From positions 2,852,001 through 2,916,000 of the forward strand of contig NZ_CP075584.1 of assembly GCF_027594785.1 (NCBI RefSeq): 64,000 nucleotides of DNA. Direction: 5' to 3'. Both the position numbers and the translations under genes were made by a program. Numbering within the stretch: position 1 is the first letter of the stretch; each line of letters opens with the position of its first letter. This document shows, in pieces, positions 27,386-38,208 of the stretch. The DNA is from Cryobacterium breve. Lineage in GTDB: Bacteria > Actinomycetota > Actinomycetes > Actinomycetales > Microbacteriaceae. Below the pieces are notes generated by a model that was not told where the DNA came from, ran no database searches, and saw only the letters and a list, made by a program, of their open reading frames with translations.

Positions 27386-28699
27386 ATGAAGATTTCTGTC
27401 ATTGGTTGTGGGTACCTGGGAGCCGTGCACGCGGCCGCAATGGTCGAACTGGGCCACGAAGTCGTCGGCATCGACGTCGACGCGAAGAAGATCGCCCAGC
27501 TTGCACTCGGCCTTCCCCCTTTCTTCGAACCCGGGCTTCCGGAAATTCTGACCTCAGCCATGGCCACGGGGCGCCTCCGGTTCAGCACGGACATCTCCGA
27601 GGTCGCCGGCTCCCGAGTGCACTTCGTCGCCGTCGGCACCCCGCAGAAGCCGGGTAGCTACGCCGCGGACCTCACCTACGTGGATGCCGCCGTCCAGGCG
27701 CTTCTGCCGCACCTCGGCGAGGGCGACCTTGTCGTGGGCAAGAGCACCGTCCCCGTGGGGACCGCCAGCCGTCTCGCCGGCATCGTCGAGGCATCCGGCG
27801 CCGGTGCGACCCTGGCGTGGAACCCCGAGTTCTTGCGCGAGGGCTTCGCGGTGAAGGACACCATCAGTCCCGACCGTCTCGTCTACGGCGTCGCGGCGGG
27901 CGAGCCCGGCGAGCACGCAACCGCCCTCCTCAACGAGATCTACGCTGTTGCACTCGCAGCCGACACGCCCCTCGTGATCACAGATTTTGCAACCGCCGAG
28001 CTTGTCAAGGTCGCCGCGAACGCGTTCCTCGCCACCAAGATCAGCTTCATCAACGCGATGGCCGAAATCGCCGAGGTCACCGGAGCGGATGTCACCCAGC
28101 TGGCGGACGCCATCGGCTATGACAACCGCATCGGCCGCCGTTTCCTGGGAGCCGGCGTCGGCTTCGGCGGCGGCTGCCTCCCCAAGGACATCCGTGCCTT
28201 CACCGCCCGCGCAGAAGAACTCGGCCGCGGCGACTCCGTGGCATTCCTCAAGGAAGTCGACGCGATCAACCTGCGTCGTCGCCAGCGCGCCATTGATCTC
28301 ACCGTCTCGGCCCTCGGCGGCAGCGTCTACAACGCGAAGGTGGCCGTGCTCGGACTCAGCTTCAAGCCGCACTCCGATGACGTGCGTGATTCGCCCGCGC
28401 TTGATGTCGCCGTGCAGCTTCACGGTCTGGGCGCCAACGTCGTCGCAACTGACCCCCAGGGCATTGAGAACTCGCGCGCTCGGCACCCGCAGTTGACCTA
28501 TTCCACCGAGCTCGAAGAAACGCTGCGCGATGCCGACGCCGTGGTGCTCGTGACCGAGTGGCCTGAATTCCGGCATCTTGACCCCGAGTGGGTCGGCAGT
28601 CTCGTCAAGAATAAGATCGTTATTGACGGGCGCAATTCATTCGATGCCGCAACCTGGCGCGCTGCGGGCTGGACCTACTATGGCCTCGGCCGTCCATAA
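27386..28699 (+). CDS. ugd: UDP-glucose 6-dehydrogenase family protein
   Basis: A 437-residue NAD-dependent nucleotide-sugar dehydrogenase. The N-terminal Rossmann motif is ISVIGCGYLGAVHAAAM; the middle has VGKSTVPVGTASRL, the substrate-binding NPEFLREGFAVKDTISPDR and the catalytic Cys264 in GFGGGCLPKD; the C-terminus has VLGLSFKPHSDDVRDSPAL. It most likely oxidises UDP-glucose to UDP-glucuronate for polysaccharide; UDP- or GDP-sugar relatives use the same fold, so the substrate is by similarity. ATG 27386 follows GGAG at the right spacing. galU at 37.1 kb would supply UDP-glucose. Confidence 0.92.
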   Translation: MKISVIGCGYLGAVHAAAMVELGHEVVGIDVDAKKIAQLALGLPPFFEPGLPEILTSAMATGRLRFSTDISEVAGSRVHFVAVGTPQKPGSYAADLTYVDAAVQALLPHLGEGDLVVGKSTVPVGTASRLAGIVEASGAGATLAWNPEFLREGFAVKDTISPDRLVYGVAAGEPGEHATALLNEIYAVALAADTPLVITDFATAELVKVAANAFLATKISFINAMAEIAEVTGADVTQLADAIGYDNRIGRRFLGAGVGFGGGCLPKDIRAFTARAEELGRGDSVAFLKEVDAINLRRRQRAIDLTVSALGGSVYNAKVAVLGLSFKPHSDDVRDSPALDVAVQLHGLGANVVATDPQGIENSRARHPQLTYSTELEETLRDADAVVLVTEWPEFRHLDPEWVGSLVKNKIVIDGRNSFDAATWRAAGWTYYGLGRP

Positions 28700-28749
28700 C
28701 CAGTTCGGCCCCGGGTACCGCAGCCTCTAGTAAGGAACACAGCACCAAC

Positions 28750-29523
28750 ATGACTACTCTTCCCCGACTGGTCGCCTTCGACCTCGACGACACCCTTGCG
28801 GCCTCCAAATCCCCGATCGATCCGCGGATGGCGGCGATCATGGTGCGTCTGCTCGGCGTCGTCGAGGTGTGCGTGATCTCCGGCGGCCAGATCGGCCAGT
28901 TCCATATGCAACTGATCGACAACCTCACCGATGTCGACGACGCGACGCTTTCGCGTCTGCACCTGATGCCCACCTGCGGTACCCAGTACTACCTGCACCG
29001 CGATGGCGATTGGACGCAGATCTACGCCGAGTACCTGACCGAGGACCAGAAGTCCCGTGCGTTGACCGCGGTCGAGGCCGAGGCTCGCAAGCTCGGGTAC
29101 TGGGAGAGTGACACGTGGGGTCCGATCCTCGAAGACCGGGGATCGCAGATCACCTTCTCGGCCCTGGGACAGGCCGCTCCGGTGGCCGCAAAGGTCGCGT
29201 GGGATCCGACCGGGAGCAAGAAGAACACCCTCCGCGAAACCGTCCAAGAGCTGCTGCCCGACCTTGAGGTGCGATCGGGTGGGTCGACCTCCGTGGACAT
29301 CACCCGTCAGGGCATCGACAAGGCCTACGGCATGAAGAAGCTCGCCGAACTCACGGGTGTTCCCCTCGACGACATGCTCTTCGTGGGCGACCGGCTCGAT
29401 GAGAACGGCAACGACTACCCGGTGCTCGCGCTCGGGGTCGAGTGCTTCGCGGTCGAGGGCTGGGAAGACACCGCCGCGTTCCTGGAGACGTTGATCCCGA
29501 AGCTCGCCGCCGCATCCCTCTGA
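28750..29523 (+). CDS. HAD-superfamily hydrolase, phosphomannomutase-like
   Basis: A 257-residue HAD class IIB protein. Motif I is VAFDLDDTLAASKSPID, motif II VCVISGG, and motif IV MLFVGDRLDENGNDYP. The segment GGSTSVDITRQGIDKAYG, with ITFSALGQAAP before it, resembles the cap region of eukaryote-type phosphomannomutases. Interconversion of mannose-6-P and mannose-1-P would feed GDP-mannose into gmd/fcl, which fits its position, but a sugar-phosphate phosphatase remains possible. It is convergent with the CWB2 gene beyond it, with only 6 bp between the stops. Confidence 0.78.
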   Translation: MTTLPRLVAFDLDDTLAASKSPIDPRMAAIMVRLLGVVEVCVISGGQIGQFHMQLIDNLTDVDDATLSRLHLMPTCGTQYYLHRDGDWTQIYAEYLTEDQKSRALTAVEAEARKLGYWESDTWGPILEDRGSQITFSALGQAAPVAAKVAWDPTGSKKNTLRETVQELLPDLEVRSGGSTSVDITRQGIDKAYGMKKLAELTGVPLDDMLFVGDRLDENGNDYPVLALGVECFAVEGWEDTAAFLETLIPKLAAASL

Positions 29524-29529
29524 GCCTGT

Positions 29530-31239
29530 TCAGCAGGGTGCCAGATTCTCCACGTTGCTACTCAGACTGGCGACACCGCCGAGAATCGTGACGTGGCTCG
29601 ACCTGAGGGCCTGCATGTCGTGGACGGTCTGTGCCGGAACGCAGTTTCCGGGTGTCAGAAACAGTGGGGAACGCGAGAGACCCGCTAACGGCACCCCGGC
29701 GAGGGCATCGGCGAACCCGGTTCCGTTCGCGAGGAAGGCCGTGCCACTGGAGTCGGACGGCATGCCGGCAAAGAACAGGCTGTTCACCTGCCGGTTGGTG
29801 TCGTACCGATCCACCCCACTGGGATGGATCATCACCTCGCCCCAGTGGTCGAAGGACCCCAGCTGGGCGACGATTTTCGGTCGGATGGCATCCGGGCCGC
29901 CCACGACGAAGACTTCACGAATCGCAAATTGAAAACTCTTGAAGTAGTCGAAGGTGTCCTGGTCGAGGAAGGGCTGGGATCCGTCGACGAGCAGCACGGG
30001 TGCCTCGTATCTTGCTGCGGCGGGACCGATCGAGAGCGCGTCGGGAAAGTTGAGTCCACTCGCGACGAAGATTCGGCCGCCTTCGATGTCGGGACCGAAT
30101 GCGTCCGTGATGATCTTCCGGGAGGTCTCATAGCGGTCCCGGCCGCCGATGCGCACGACGTTCCGGTTCAGCCCCTGCAGGCGGCTGAACACGGCCTGAG
30201 AAACGGATGCCTCCCCGCCGACCACGACAATGCGCTGGGGCTGGAGGCGGGTGATCTCCACAACGACCGCGTCGGGGACGCGGTCCGGCGGCACCAAAAG
30301 AAGCGCTCCTTTTCGATGGGACGCTGCCGGGCCCGCACTCAATGCGTCCGGCCAGTTGTAGCCGTTTGCGACGTAGACAACGGGCACGCCGGGTGTGAAT
30401 CCCGACCGCGAGACGGCTACAGCCGTCTCGAGTCGATCTGCACCGGAGAGACGAGACACCGTGGTCTTCCACGCGGGAAGCGTGCCATCGATGCCCGTCG
30501 TCGTCTGGCCTGTCTCCACCGGAACGAGCACACTGCCGGCCGCCTGCGTGCCCCCGCCGTAGAACCGGTCCGCGAAAACGGGGAGACTGTTCACCTGTGA
30601 GAACTCCACGGCATAGGACCCGGCCGGAAGTCCGCCCACGGTGAAGGCGCCGGTCGGATCGGCACCGCCGTTGCTCACAACAGCGTACGAATTCGAGACC
30701 GGGTCGAACAGGTAGGCCGTGGCGACGACACCGGCGAATTCGGCGTAGTCCGACGGGGCCGGGCCACTGATGTGCCCAGAGAGCGAGCCGCCATAGTTCA
30801 TGGTCACGTCGACCCCGGTGACGGGAGTGCTGGAAGCGAAAACAGTCGTGCTTTCCTGCTGGTAGGACGTGTTCCCGAACCAGGTTTGAGCGTAGACGGT
30901 GTTATTCGAGGTCACTGTCGAGACCGTCGCCACAATGCGATACGTGCCCGGCGGCACCTGGAGGGTGTACGTCGCCACATCCCACCAGGTGTCGACGGCG
31001 ACGCCGGTGAGGGTATAGGCGGTCACCTGGACAAACTGAAAATCTGGAATCGGGCCGCCCTGGGGCGGAGGCAACGGGTTGGGCCTGATCGTGCCGCTGA
31101 TCGTTGTCGCGGTAGCCGCGTGGGCGGGCTCACTGACGGCGAAGCCGGCGAGCAGCGACACCATCAGGGCGCACGCCAGCAGGGCGGCAATCCGTCCGCG
31201 TCGTGCCGACCGGATGCCTGCAGCCCGCAATACGCGCAT
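29530..31239 (-). CDS. Secreted protein with cell wall binding repeat 2 units
   Basis: A 569-residue secreted protein. The signal peptide reaches SEPAHAATA. About 200 residues of carboxypeptidase-regulatory-like beta-sandwich follow (PGTYRIVATVST, GGSLSGHISG, VGGLPAGSYAVEF). The C-terminal 300 residues hold three CWB2 units (RLSGADRLETAVAVSRSGF, RIGGRDRYETSRKIIT and a weaker third, PSGVDRYDTNRQ), with NWPDALSAGPAA- and RIVVVGGEASV-type cores. Such units bind wall anionic polymers in other Gram-positives, so this is likely a non-covalently attached surface protein of unknown role. It starts at ATG 31239 behind AGGGGG. Confidence 0.88.
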   Translation of the reverse strand: MRVLRAAGIRSARRGRIAALLACALMVSLLAGFAVSEPAHAATATTISGTIRPNPLPPPQGGPIPDFQFVQVTAYTLTGVAVDTWWDVATYTLQVPPGTYRIVATVSTVTSNNTVYAQTWFGNTSYQQESTTVFASSTPVTGVDVTMNYGGSLSGHISGPAPSDYAEFAGVVATAYLFDPVSNSYAVVSNGGADPTGAFTVGGLPAGSYAVEFSQVNSLPVFADRFYGGGTQAAGSVLVPVETGQTTTGIDGTLPAWKTTVSRLSGADRLETAVAVSRSGFTPGVPVVYVANGYNWPDALSAGPAASHRKGALLLVPPDRVPDAVVVEITRLQPQRIVVVGGEASVSQAVFSRLQGLNRNVVRIGGRDRYETSRKIITDAFGPDIEGGRIFVASGLNFPDALSIGPAAARYEAPVLLVDGSQPFLDQDTFDYFKSFQFAIREVFVVGGPDAIRPKIVAQLGSFDHWGEVMIHPSGVDRYDTNRQVNSLFFAGMPSDSSGTAFLANGTGFADALAGVPLAGLSRSPLFLTPGNCVPAQTVHDMQALRSSHVTILGGVASLSSNVENLAPC

Positions 31240-31410
31240 CGGTTCCCCCTGACATGGCTGCCATCACGAGGTAACGAGGGTGAAACCACCCGGATGCAGT
31301 ACTCCGAATCATAGGGTGGCCTGTGGGGCGGTGCTGCCCCCAAAAGGGAGCGCGGGGCCCCTCGGATGCCGGAGTGGCGCACGGTGAAAGCATCCCTGGA
31401 TGCAACAAGA

Positions 31411-31439
31411 GTGGGGGGCCCGCTTTCGCGGGCCCCACT
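31411..31439 (-). terminator. Stem-loop in the gap between two CWB2 genes
   Basis: GTGGGG(GG)CCCGC and GCGGGCCCCAC pair around a TTTC loop. On the minus strand it lies 21 bp after the stop of the large repeat protein and is followed by a T-rich TCTTGTTG stretch, so it probably ends that transcript. It could also act weakly on the plus strand. Confidence 0.75.
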
Positions 31440-31459
31440 GTTGTGTTCGATGGGTGGTG

Positions 31460-34400
31460 CTAGGGGGTGACGATGTAGCCGGCTAGTGCCTTGGCGACGG
31501 CGTCGGAGACGGAGCTGGCGCTGCCGAGGACGACGATTCGGGTGGGTCGAAGTCGCGTGAGTTCGTCCTTGATTTCGGTGGTGATCCTGTCACCGGGAAC
31601 GAGGAGAACGGGGGCGGTGTTCTTGCCGGCGACCGGGGCGCCGGAGAGGGCGTCTGGGAAGTTGAATCCGTTGGCGATGTAGACGGTGGTTGCTCCAGTC
31701 GGGAAGGCGGCATGGGAAACGGCGGCCGAGGTGGCGAATCGGTCGGCACCGGAGAGCCGGGTGATGGCTCCGTCGGTGTAGAGGGCGAGCTGAGTCTGAA
31801 TCGTTTCGGATACCGAGTTCGTACCGCCAAGGACGACGATGCGTCCCGGGTTGAGGCGGTCGAGTTCGGTGGCGATCTCGTCCGGGATGCGGTCGGCCGG
31901 TACCAGGAGCACGGGGGCCGAGTCTTTTCCGGCGACGGGGGCTGCAGAGAGCGCGTCAGGGAAGTTGTAGCCGTTGGCGATGTAGACCACAGGCACACCT
32001 GGCGTGAACGCGGACTGGGAGATCGCCGCCGAGGTGGCGAACCGGTCGGCGCCGAAGGAGCGGGTGACCGTTCCCGCGGTGTAGGCCTGCAACGCCTGGG
32101 TGACGGCGTCGGAGACCGAGCTCACCCCGCCGAGGACGACGATCCGTTTGGGTGTGAGTCGGCGGAGTTCCGTCTGCACGGCCTGGGGGATGGCGTCGGG
32201 GGTGACCAGCAGCACCGGGGCTTTGTTCTTGCCGGCGACGGGGGCTGCAGAGAGGGCATCGGGGAAGTTGGTGCCGCTGGCAATATAGACGACGTCGACA
32301 CCGGGGTCGAAGTTCTCTGCTGAGATCGCCGACGAGGTGGCGAACCGGTCACCACCCGCCAAACGATCCGTCTTCGGGAGCGCGGTGGCTGTGAGCTCCG
32401 CGTCGATTCCGGTCAGGTCCTGCACCGAGCCAACGGTGAGCGGTTTCGCAGCCTCGAGGTCAGACACGTTGTCGTAGAACTCAGGGACAAGGCCCGAGGA
32501 AAGCCCGGTGCTGGACAGGTACCCACTGAATCCGACCTTGTAGGTGCCGGCCATGAGGGATCCGAATGTGTATTTGCCCGTGGCGTCCGCTGGCGATTCT
32601 CTCAGCAGCCGTCCGCTCTTGGCGGAGTAGATGGACGCCAGGAGCACTGTGTCTGCCGAAACCGGTCCAGTGCTCGTCTGGGTTAGCGTTCCGCTGAGAC
32701 TGCTTGCTTTTTCGAGGTTCTCATCGATTCCGGAAACCGTTGCTTTGTCGCCGACCACAACAGGTGTGGCGGAGTCGAAGTCAGAGGCATTGTGATACCA
32801 CTTTCCAGAAACAACCGTGTTGTCGAAGGAGTTGAAGATTACCTTGTAGCTCCCCGCGCGTAAGCCCGAAACGCTGTAGTGGCCGGAGGTATCGGTCGAT
32901 CCATAGGCGACGGAGTCCTCGTTGTCAGCGGCGATCACCCTGACGTAGCCGGAGGTCGATGGGACCGTACCGTCGCTACCGGTCTTGGTGACCGTGCCCG
33001 TGATTGTCCCTCCTGTGTCGAGAGCCGCATTGATCCCCGTTACCGTGGCTGCGGCACCGACGGTAACGGGCTTCGCGGCCTGCTTGGTGGCGGCGTTGTC
33101 GTAGTACTCAGAAACCAATCCGGAATTCTGTCCGTCGGTGAACTGGACGGTGTAACTTCCAGCGCTGAGCCCCGATATGGAATAGCGTCCCGCGGCGTCG
33201 GTCATCGCGTAGCCGTAGAGTTTGCCGCCTGACGCATTCACGCTGACATTCCCGGCGGGGGACACGGTGCCGCCCACGTTCTTGGTTACGGTTCCGGCTA
33301 TCGTGCTGCCCTTTTCGAGGCTCGCATTGATGTTGGGGACCGTTTGCTGGGCGCCAACGGCGATCGCGGTCGCCGTCTCGACAGTGCTGGCGTTGTTGTA
33401 CCACTCTGAGATCGCATTCGACGAAGCGCCGTTGAAATTGAGTTTGTAACTACCCGCCGGCAGCCCGCCAAACGCGTACTGGCCAGCAGCGTTCGTGGTG
33501 GTGTTCCCGACCCAGTCTCCAGTGGCCGATGAGTACGCGGTGACCTCCACATTTGCCAACGGAGTTGCCGTACCCGAATCGTTCCGGGTAACCGAACCGC
33601 TGATCGTCGCTCCGGTCTTCATCTCGGCGTCGATGCCGGACACCGAGGCCGCGACGCCTACCTTGACGCTCGTCGAGGTGGTCTCGTCGGCCGCGTTGTC
33701 ATAGAACTGGGTCACGAGGTTCGAGGCACTTGGCCCGGTGAACTTCACGCTGTAGCTACCGGTACGGAGGGTCGAGATGGAATAGTGGCCGGAGGCATCC
33801 GTGGTCGTGCTGTTGCCGAACCCGGTCGCCGTGGACACCATCACATTCACGTCCGCTGCGGGAGACACGATTCCGCCGACGTTCTTCGTGACGGTTCCCG
33901 AAATTGAACTGGCCTTGTCGAGGCTCGCGTCGATACCGGAAACGATTGCCGCGTCGCCGACAACGACGGCAGTCGCGGAGTTGAAGTCCGATGCGTCCTT
34001 GTACCACTCCGAAAGTGCGGTAGTGGAGTAGCCGTCGAATTGGAGCTTGTAGCTGCCCGCTCGTAGTCCGGAAAGAGAGTAGTGGCCGGCGTCGTCGGTG
34101 CTGGCGCTTGCCAGGTACTGGTGGTCCGGCGAATATGCGGTGACATATGCACCCTGAAGCGGGGCCGTCGTTCCCCCATCGTTTCGAGTCAGGGTGCCGC
34201 TGATTGTGCCACCCTTCTGGAGCTCTGCGTTGATGTCGGATACGGTCGCGGCGACGCCCACCTGCACGGGTTTTGCCGAACTCTGGTCAGCTGCGTTGTC
34301 GTAATACTCCGGGATGAGGGCGGAAGCAGCCTCGGGGCTGAACCGAATCGCGTAGCTTCCTGCGGCAAGGCCCTGAATTACGTAGTGGCCGTCGGCGTCC

Positions 34401-35866
34401 GTCCATGTGCCGGAATTGGAGCCTGTAACTTCGTTGGTCGATGAGGCAGAAACGTAGAGATTCGAGGCGGGTGAGATGGTGCCGCCGATGTTCTGAGTCA
34501 CCGTGCCGCTGATCGTGCTGCCTTTTTCGAGGTTCACGTCATCGGCAGTCACCGTTGTGTGATCAGCGACTGTGATTGCTGTTGCCGTAGCGAAATCTGC
34601 GGCGTCCTTGTACCACTCTGAGACGCCGTTTGTGGATTGTCCGTCGAATTCCAACTTGTATGTTCCGCCGGCGAGGCCGTCCAGGTTGTAGTGGCCGGCA
34701 TCATCCGTTTGCGTGCCGTCGGCCCAGGAACTGTCCTCGTTGTACGCCGTGATATGGACGTTGGCGGCGGCGATTTTCTGAGCCCCCTCGTTCTTGGTCA
34801 CGGTCCCGCTGATCGCCGCTCCTGTTTCGAGAGCCTGCGTCGATGCCCGTGACCGTGGCCGCTGCTGTGACAACCACGGGTGTTGAGGTACTGGCAGTGG
34901 CCGCGTTTTGGTAGTACTGGGTGAGCAAGTTGGAGCCCCAACCGCCGTTGAATGCCACGGTGTAGCTCGCGGCAGCCAAACCGTTGAGGGCGTAATGACC
35001 ATCGGTGTCAGTTATCGTCTGGTTCATGAAATTGCCTGTCGCGGACCGAACCGAGACGCTGACGTCTGCGGCCGCTGATACGACGCCGCCGATGTTCTGG
35101 GTCACCGCGCCGGTGATTGTGCCGCCCGGTTCGAGGTTGACGTCGATGTTGGGGACGGTTGCTTGCGCTGCAACGACGACGGCCTTGGCCGAACCGATGT
35201 CTGCGGCGTTGTCGTACCATTCCGAAACGCCGTTTGCAGTGGTGCCGTCAAAGTCGAGCTTGTAGCTGCCTGCGCGCATGCCGACGAGGGCGTAGTGTCC
35301 CTCGTCGTCCGTTTGGCTGCTCGCCGACCACGAGTTGTCAGCGGTGTAGGCCGTCACGTATACGCGGGCGGCCGCCGCATGTGAAGTGCCGATCGTGACG
35401 GTTCCGGTGATCGAGGCGCCCAGGTCGAGGACGGCGTTGATGTCAGACACCGTGGCGGCTGCGCCGACGGTGACCCGCGTTGCGGATTCTTGATCAGCGG
35501 CGTTGTCGTAGTATTCGGAAACGAAGTTCCGGTCAGAGGAATTGAAGCTCACGGTATAGCTGTCGGCAGCGAGCGACTCAAGAGAGTAGTGGCCATCGGT
35601 ACCGACCGGGGCAGATGCGCTCATTCCGCCGCCGCCGGCGTTCGTGGAATTCGCGTATACGTACCCGTAGGCGTCGGGCGTCTGGACACCGTCGACGATC
35701 CGACTCACGGTTCCGTTGATCGATCCCGTCCTCGGATCCCCGGCGGTGACGGTGGTTGCCGCGCTGGCCGGTGCGCCCCCGCAAGTGTTCCCAGTGCCAG
35801 CAGTGCTGTGGTCATCAGGGCAGTGAAGACACTGCGCTCTCTGATTTTCCGAAAAATGTTCCCCAT
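31460..35866 (-). CDS. Giant secreted repeat protein with CWB2 anchor (two apparent frameshifts)
   Basis: About 1470 residues. The minus-strand ATG at 35866 starts a signal peptide (MGNIFRKIRER, TALLALGTLAG, then GAPASAATT). Eleven repeats of about 90 residues follow, each opening with a GxxISGTVTKNxGG-like strand and containing YxxxGLxAGSYKLxF and a WYKDAxDFxxATAVxV block, the pattern of carboxypeptidase-regulatory/Cna-B-like stalk domains. The C-terminus has three CWB2 units (GGDRFATSSAIS, GADRFATSAAIS, GADRFATSAAVS). There are two breaks: a C run at 35776-35780 probably lacks one C in the signal peptide, and 34834-34835 carries the GAGCCTG insertion, whose removal joins VTGIDAA to LETGAAISGTV. 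It is probably an adhesin-like stalk, made as one chain if both breaks are errors. Confidence 0.83.
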
Positions 35867-36063
35867 GACAACCTTCGTGTTTCCAACGCGCCGAACTGCA
35901 GAATTCCGCGTGCGTGCGCGCGGAGGTAACCCCCCGGTTTGAGCCTATCGGCGGCATACCGGCTGAATCTCGAGTTCGTGCTCGTGGGTGCCCCCAGAAC
36001 TAGTGCCGGGGGACCGCACGGCGCCTACTCGGGCATACCGCCCGCTGCGGTCGTCTCGACGCG

Positions 36064-37080
36064 CTATTTGTGTCCGGCAGACAGTGGGTTCGCGAGCGGC
36101 ACCCGAGGCAATCCGATCAGGAATGGTGAGAGCGGCGTGCGGGCGATGACCAGCGCCGCCATCCATGGCACGACCAGGGCCACCAGGAACGAAACCGTCA
36201 GTCCGAACGGCGGAGCGGTCGATCCCAATGGCGGGGTGCGCATCAGCCAGAGCACGGCGCTGTGGGTGAGGATCACCATCAGGCTCACCTGAGCGAGCTG
36301 CGTGAACCCGGTCTGGAGGAGCCGGGGGAGCCGCGGGATGACGACCTCCGCCAGGAGCAGCAAGGCGACACTGATGGCGAGCGCGACCGCCACAGACACA
36401 ATGGGTGTCCCGAAGTCGGCCCCTTTGAGGTCGACCAGAGAGGACAGCCCGGTGGCGACGAGTGTGGCGCTGACCGCCAGCAGCAGCAGGCTCGTCACGA
36501 CCGGTCGGGTAATACGGTCCCGAAAGCGTCGAACCAGCGCGCCCGCCAGTACGAACACCAGGCAGGCGAGTCCGGTTCCAATGGCCTCGGGGATCGCGGC
36601 CAGTGCACCGTGACTGGAGTAGGCGATGCCCAGGAGAATCAGGGCACACCCCCACGGCAGCCAGCGTGGACCGCGCTCAAGGATTCTGAGCGCAACGGCG
36701 ACGACGAACAGGGCGGTCACGAACCAGAATGCCGAAAACGGCTTTCCTACGTAGTGACCACCGAGAAGGATCGGCTGGAGTGAGGTCAGGTTGAGGCCCT
36801 GGGGCTGCGCCCAGATTGCCAGTGCCAGCACTGTGATGAGCACAAGCCACGCGACGTAGGGCACAAGCAGCGTGCGTGCCCGATTCTTCGCCTCGGCGCC
36901 TGGAGTCCTGATCCGGGCCCTCCAGAGATACCCGGTCAGGAAGAAGAAGAGCGGGACATGCCAGGAGTAGATCCCCGCTCGCACAAACGGCACGTCCCAC
37001 GTGTGCCCGGCAACGATCGCAATAGTTCCAAGGACGCGGAGGGCGTCGATGGATGCGGAGCGGGTCGACGCAGGTCTCAT
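36064..37080 (-). CDS. Acyltransferase family 3 membrane protein
   Basis: A 338-residue protein with about ten helices and the family opening SIDALRVLGTIAIVAGHTWD, with the conserved His, then SWHVPLFFFLTGYLWRARI. Family members transfer acetyl or other acyl groups to extracytoplasmic sugars. The end (LMVILTHSAVLWLMRTPPLG) carries the late His-containing helix. ATG 37080 is preferred to the longer frame, whose first 50 residues are Ser/Arg/Pro-rich and read antisense to the intergenic end of galU. It lies 16 bp after the galU stop, so it is probably in the same transcript. Confidence 0.82.
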   Translation of the reverse strand: MRPASTRSASIDALRVLGTIAIVAGHTWDVPFVRAGIYSWHVPLFFFLTGYLWRARIRTPGAEAKNRARTLLVPYVAWLVLITVLALAIWAQPQGLNLTSLQPILLGGHYVGKPFSAFWFVTALFVVAVALRILERGPRWLPWGCALILLGIAYSSHGALAAIPEAIGTGLACLVFVLAGALVRRFRDRITRPVVTSLLLLAVSATLVATGLSSLVDLKGADFGTPIVSVAVALAISVALLLLAEVVIPRLPRLLQTGFTQLAQVSLMVILTHSAVLWLMRTPPLGSTAPPFGLTVSFLVALVVPWMAALVIARTPLSPFLIGLPRVPLANPLSAGHK

Positions 37081-37096
37081 TCGCCTTACTCTAGGT

Positions 37097-37990
37097 TCAC
37101 TCGAGGGTCGCGGCGAACTCCTGGAGCCAGACGCGGAGGTCCGGGCCGAGGTCGGGGCGGCCCGTGGCGAGCTGAACGATGGCCTTGATGTAGTCGAGCC
37201 GGTCGCCGGTGTCGTAGCGGCGGCCACGGAAGATGACGCCGTAGACGCCGCCGGTGAACTGCGGGTTGACCGCCATCACCTTGAGCGCGTCGGTGAGCTG
37301 GATCTCGTTGCCCTTGCCGGGCTTGGTGTTCTCGAGGACCTCGAAGATCTCGGGGCGGAGCACGTAGCGACCGATGATGGCCAGGTTCGACGGGGCATCC
37401 GCCTGGGAGGGCTTCTCGACCAGGTCGAGGACCTTGACGACGTCGGGGTCTTCGGTGCTCTCGACGGCGGCGCAGCCATAGAGGTGGATGGCTTCGGGCT
37501 CGACCTCCATGAGGGCGATGATCGTGGCGTTGCGCTTGCCTTGCTCGGTGAGCATCTTGGTGAGGAGGACATCGCGGTCGTCGATGATGTCGTCACCGAG
37601 GAGAACAGCGAAAGGTTCGTGGCCGACGTGCATCTTTGCACGCAATACGGCGTGGCCGAGGCCGAGCGGGTCACCCTGGCGCACGTAGTGCATGTCCGCG
37701 AGGCTGGTGGCGTACCGCACCTTGGCGAGGCGATCCTGGTCGCCCTTCTTCTCGAGGAGGTCCTCGAGTTCGGTCATGCGGTCGAAGTGGTTCTCGAGGG
37801 CGTTCTTGTTGCGGCCCGTGATCATGAGCACGTCCGTCAGGCCGGCGGCGACGGCTTCCTCCACGACGTACTGGATTGCCGGCTTGTCGACGACCGGGAG
37901 CATTTCCTTGGGCATTGCCTTGGTGGCGGGAAGGAAGCGCGTCCCCAACCCGGCAGCGGGGATGACGGCTTTGGTTATCTTCGTGGTCAT
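37097..37990 (-). CDS. galU: UTP-glucose-1-phosphate uridylyltransferase
   Basis: A 297-residue nucleotidyltransferase making UDP-glucose from UTP and glucose-1-phosphate. Motifs: AVIPAAGLGTRFLPATKAMPKEMLPVVDKPAIQY split as GLGTRFLPATKAMPKEMLP and VVDKPAIQYVVEEA, then GDPLGLGHAV, FAVLLGDDIID, LVEKPSQADAPSNLAIIGRY and GRRYDTGDRLDYIKA. It supplies UDP-glucose to the UDP-glucose dehydrogenase at 27.4 kb and to wall or polysaccharide glycosyltransferases. The start MTTKITKAVIPAAG is well fixed by the family. Confidence 0.96.
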   Translation of the reverse strand: MTTKITKAVIPAAGLGTRFLPATKAMPKEMLPVVDKPAIQYVVEEAVAAGLTDVLMITGRNKNALENHFDRMTELEDLLEKKGDQDRLAKVRYATSLADMHYVRQGDPLGLGHAVLRAKMHVGHEPFAVLLGDDIIDDRDVLLTKMLTEQGKRNATIIALMEVEPEAIHLYGCAAVESTEDPDVVKVLDLVEKPSQADAPSNLAIIGRYVLRPEIFEVLENTKPGKGNEIQLTDALKVMAVNPQFTGGVYGVIFRGRRYDTGDRLDYIKAIVQLATGRPDLGPDLRVWLQEFAATLE

Positions 37991-38208
37991 GTCTCTCAGA
38001 GTATTGAAGAAAGGTTACGGCGTCATTACGCGGTGATGGACGGCGTGTCGGCCCCCGTTTGCGGGGTCTATTGGGGCCGCGGGGCCCGGGATGAGGATTG
38101 CGGGCCGGGCTATATTGTTTGCACCTGAACCGCACCGTTCCTACACCGCGACTGCTGGAGGCCCCCCGTGTCGAACCCGAATCGAGAATCGTGACGGAGG
38201 CGGCCGCT

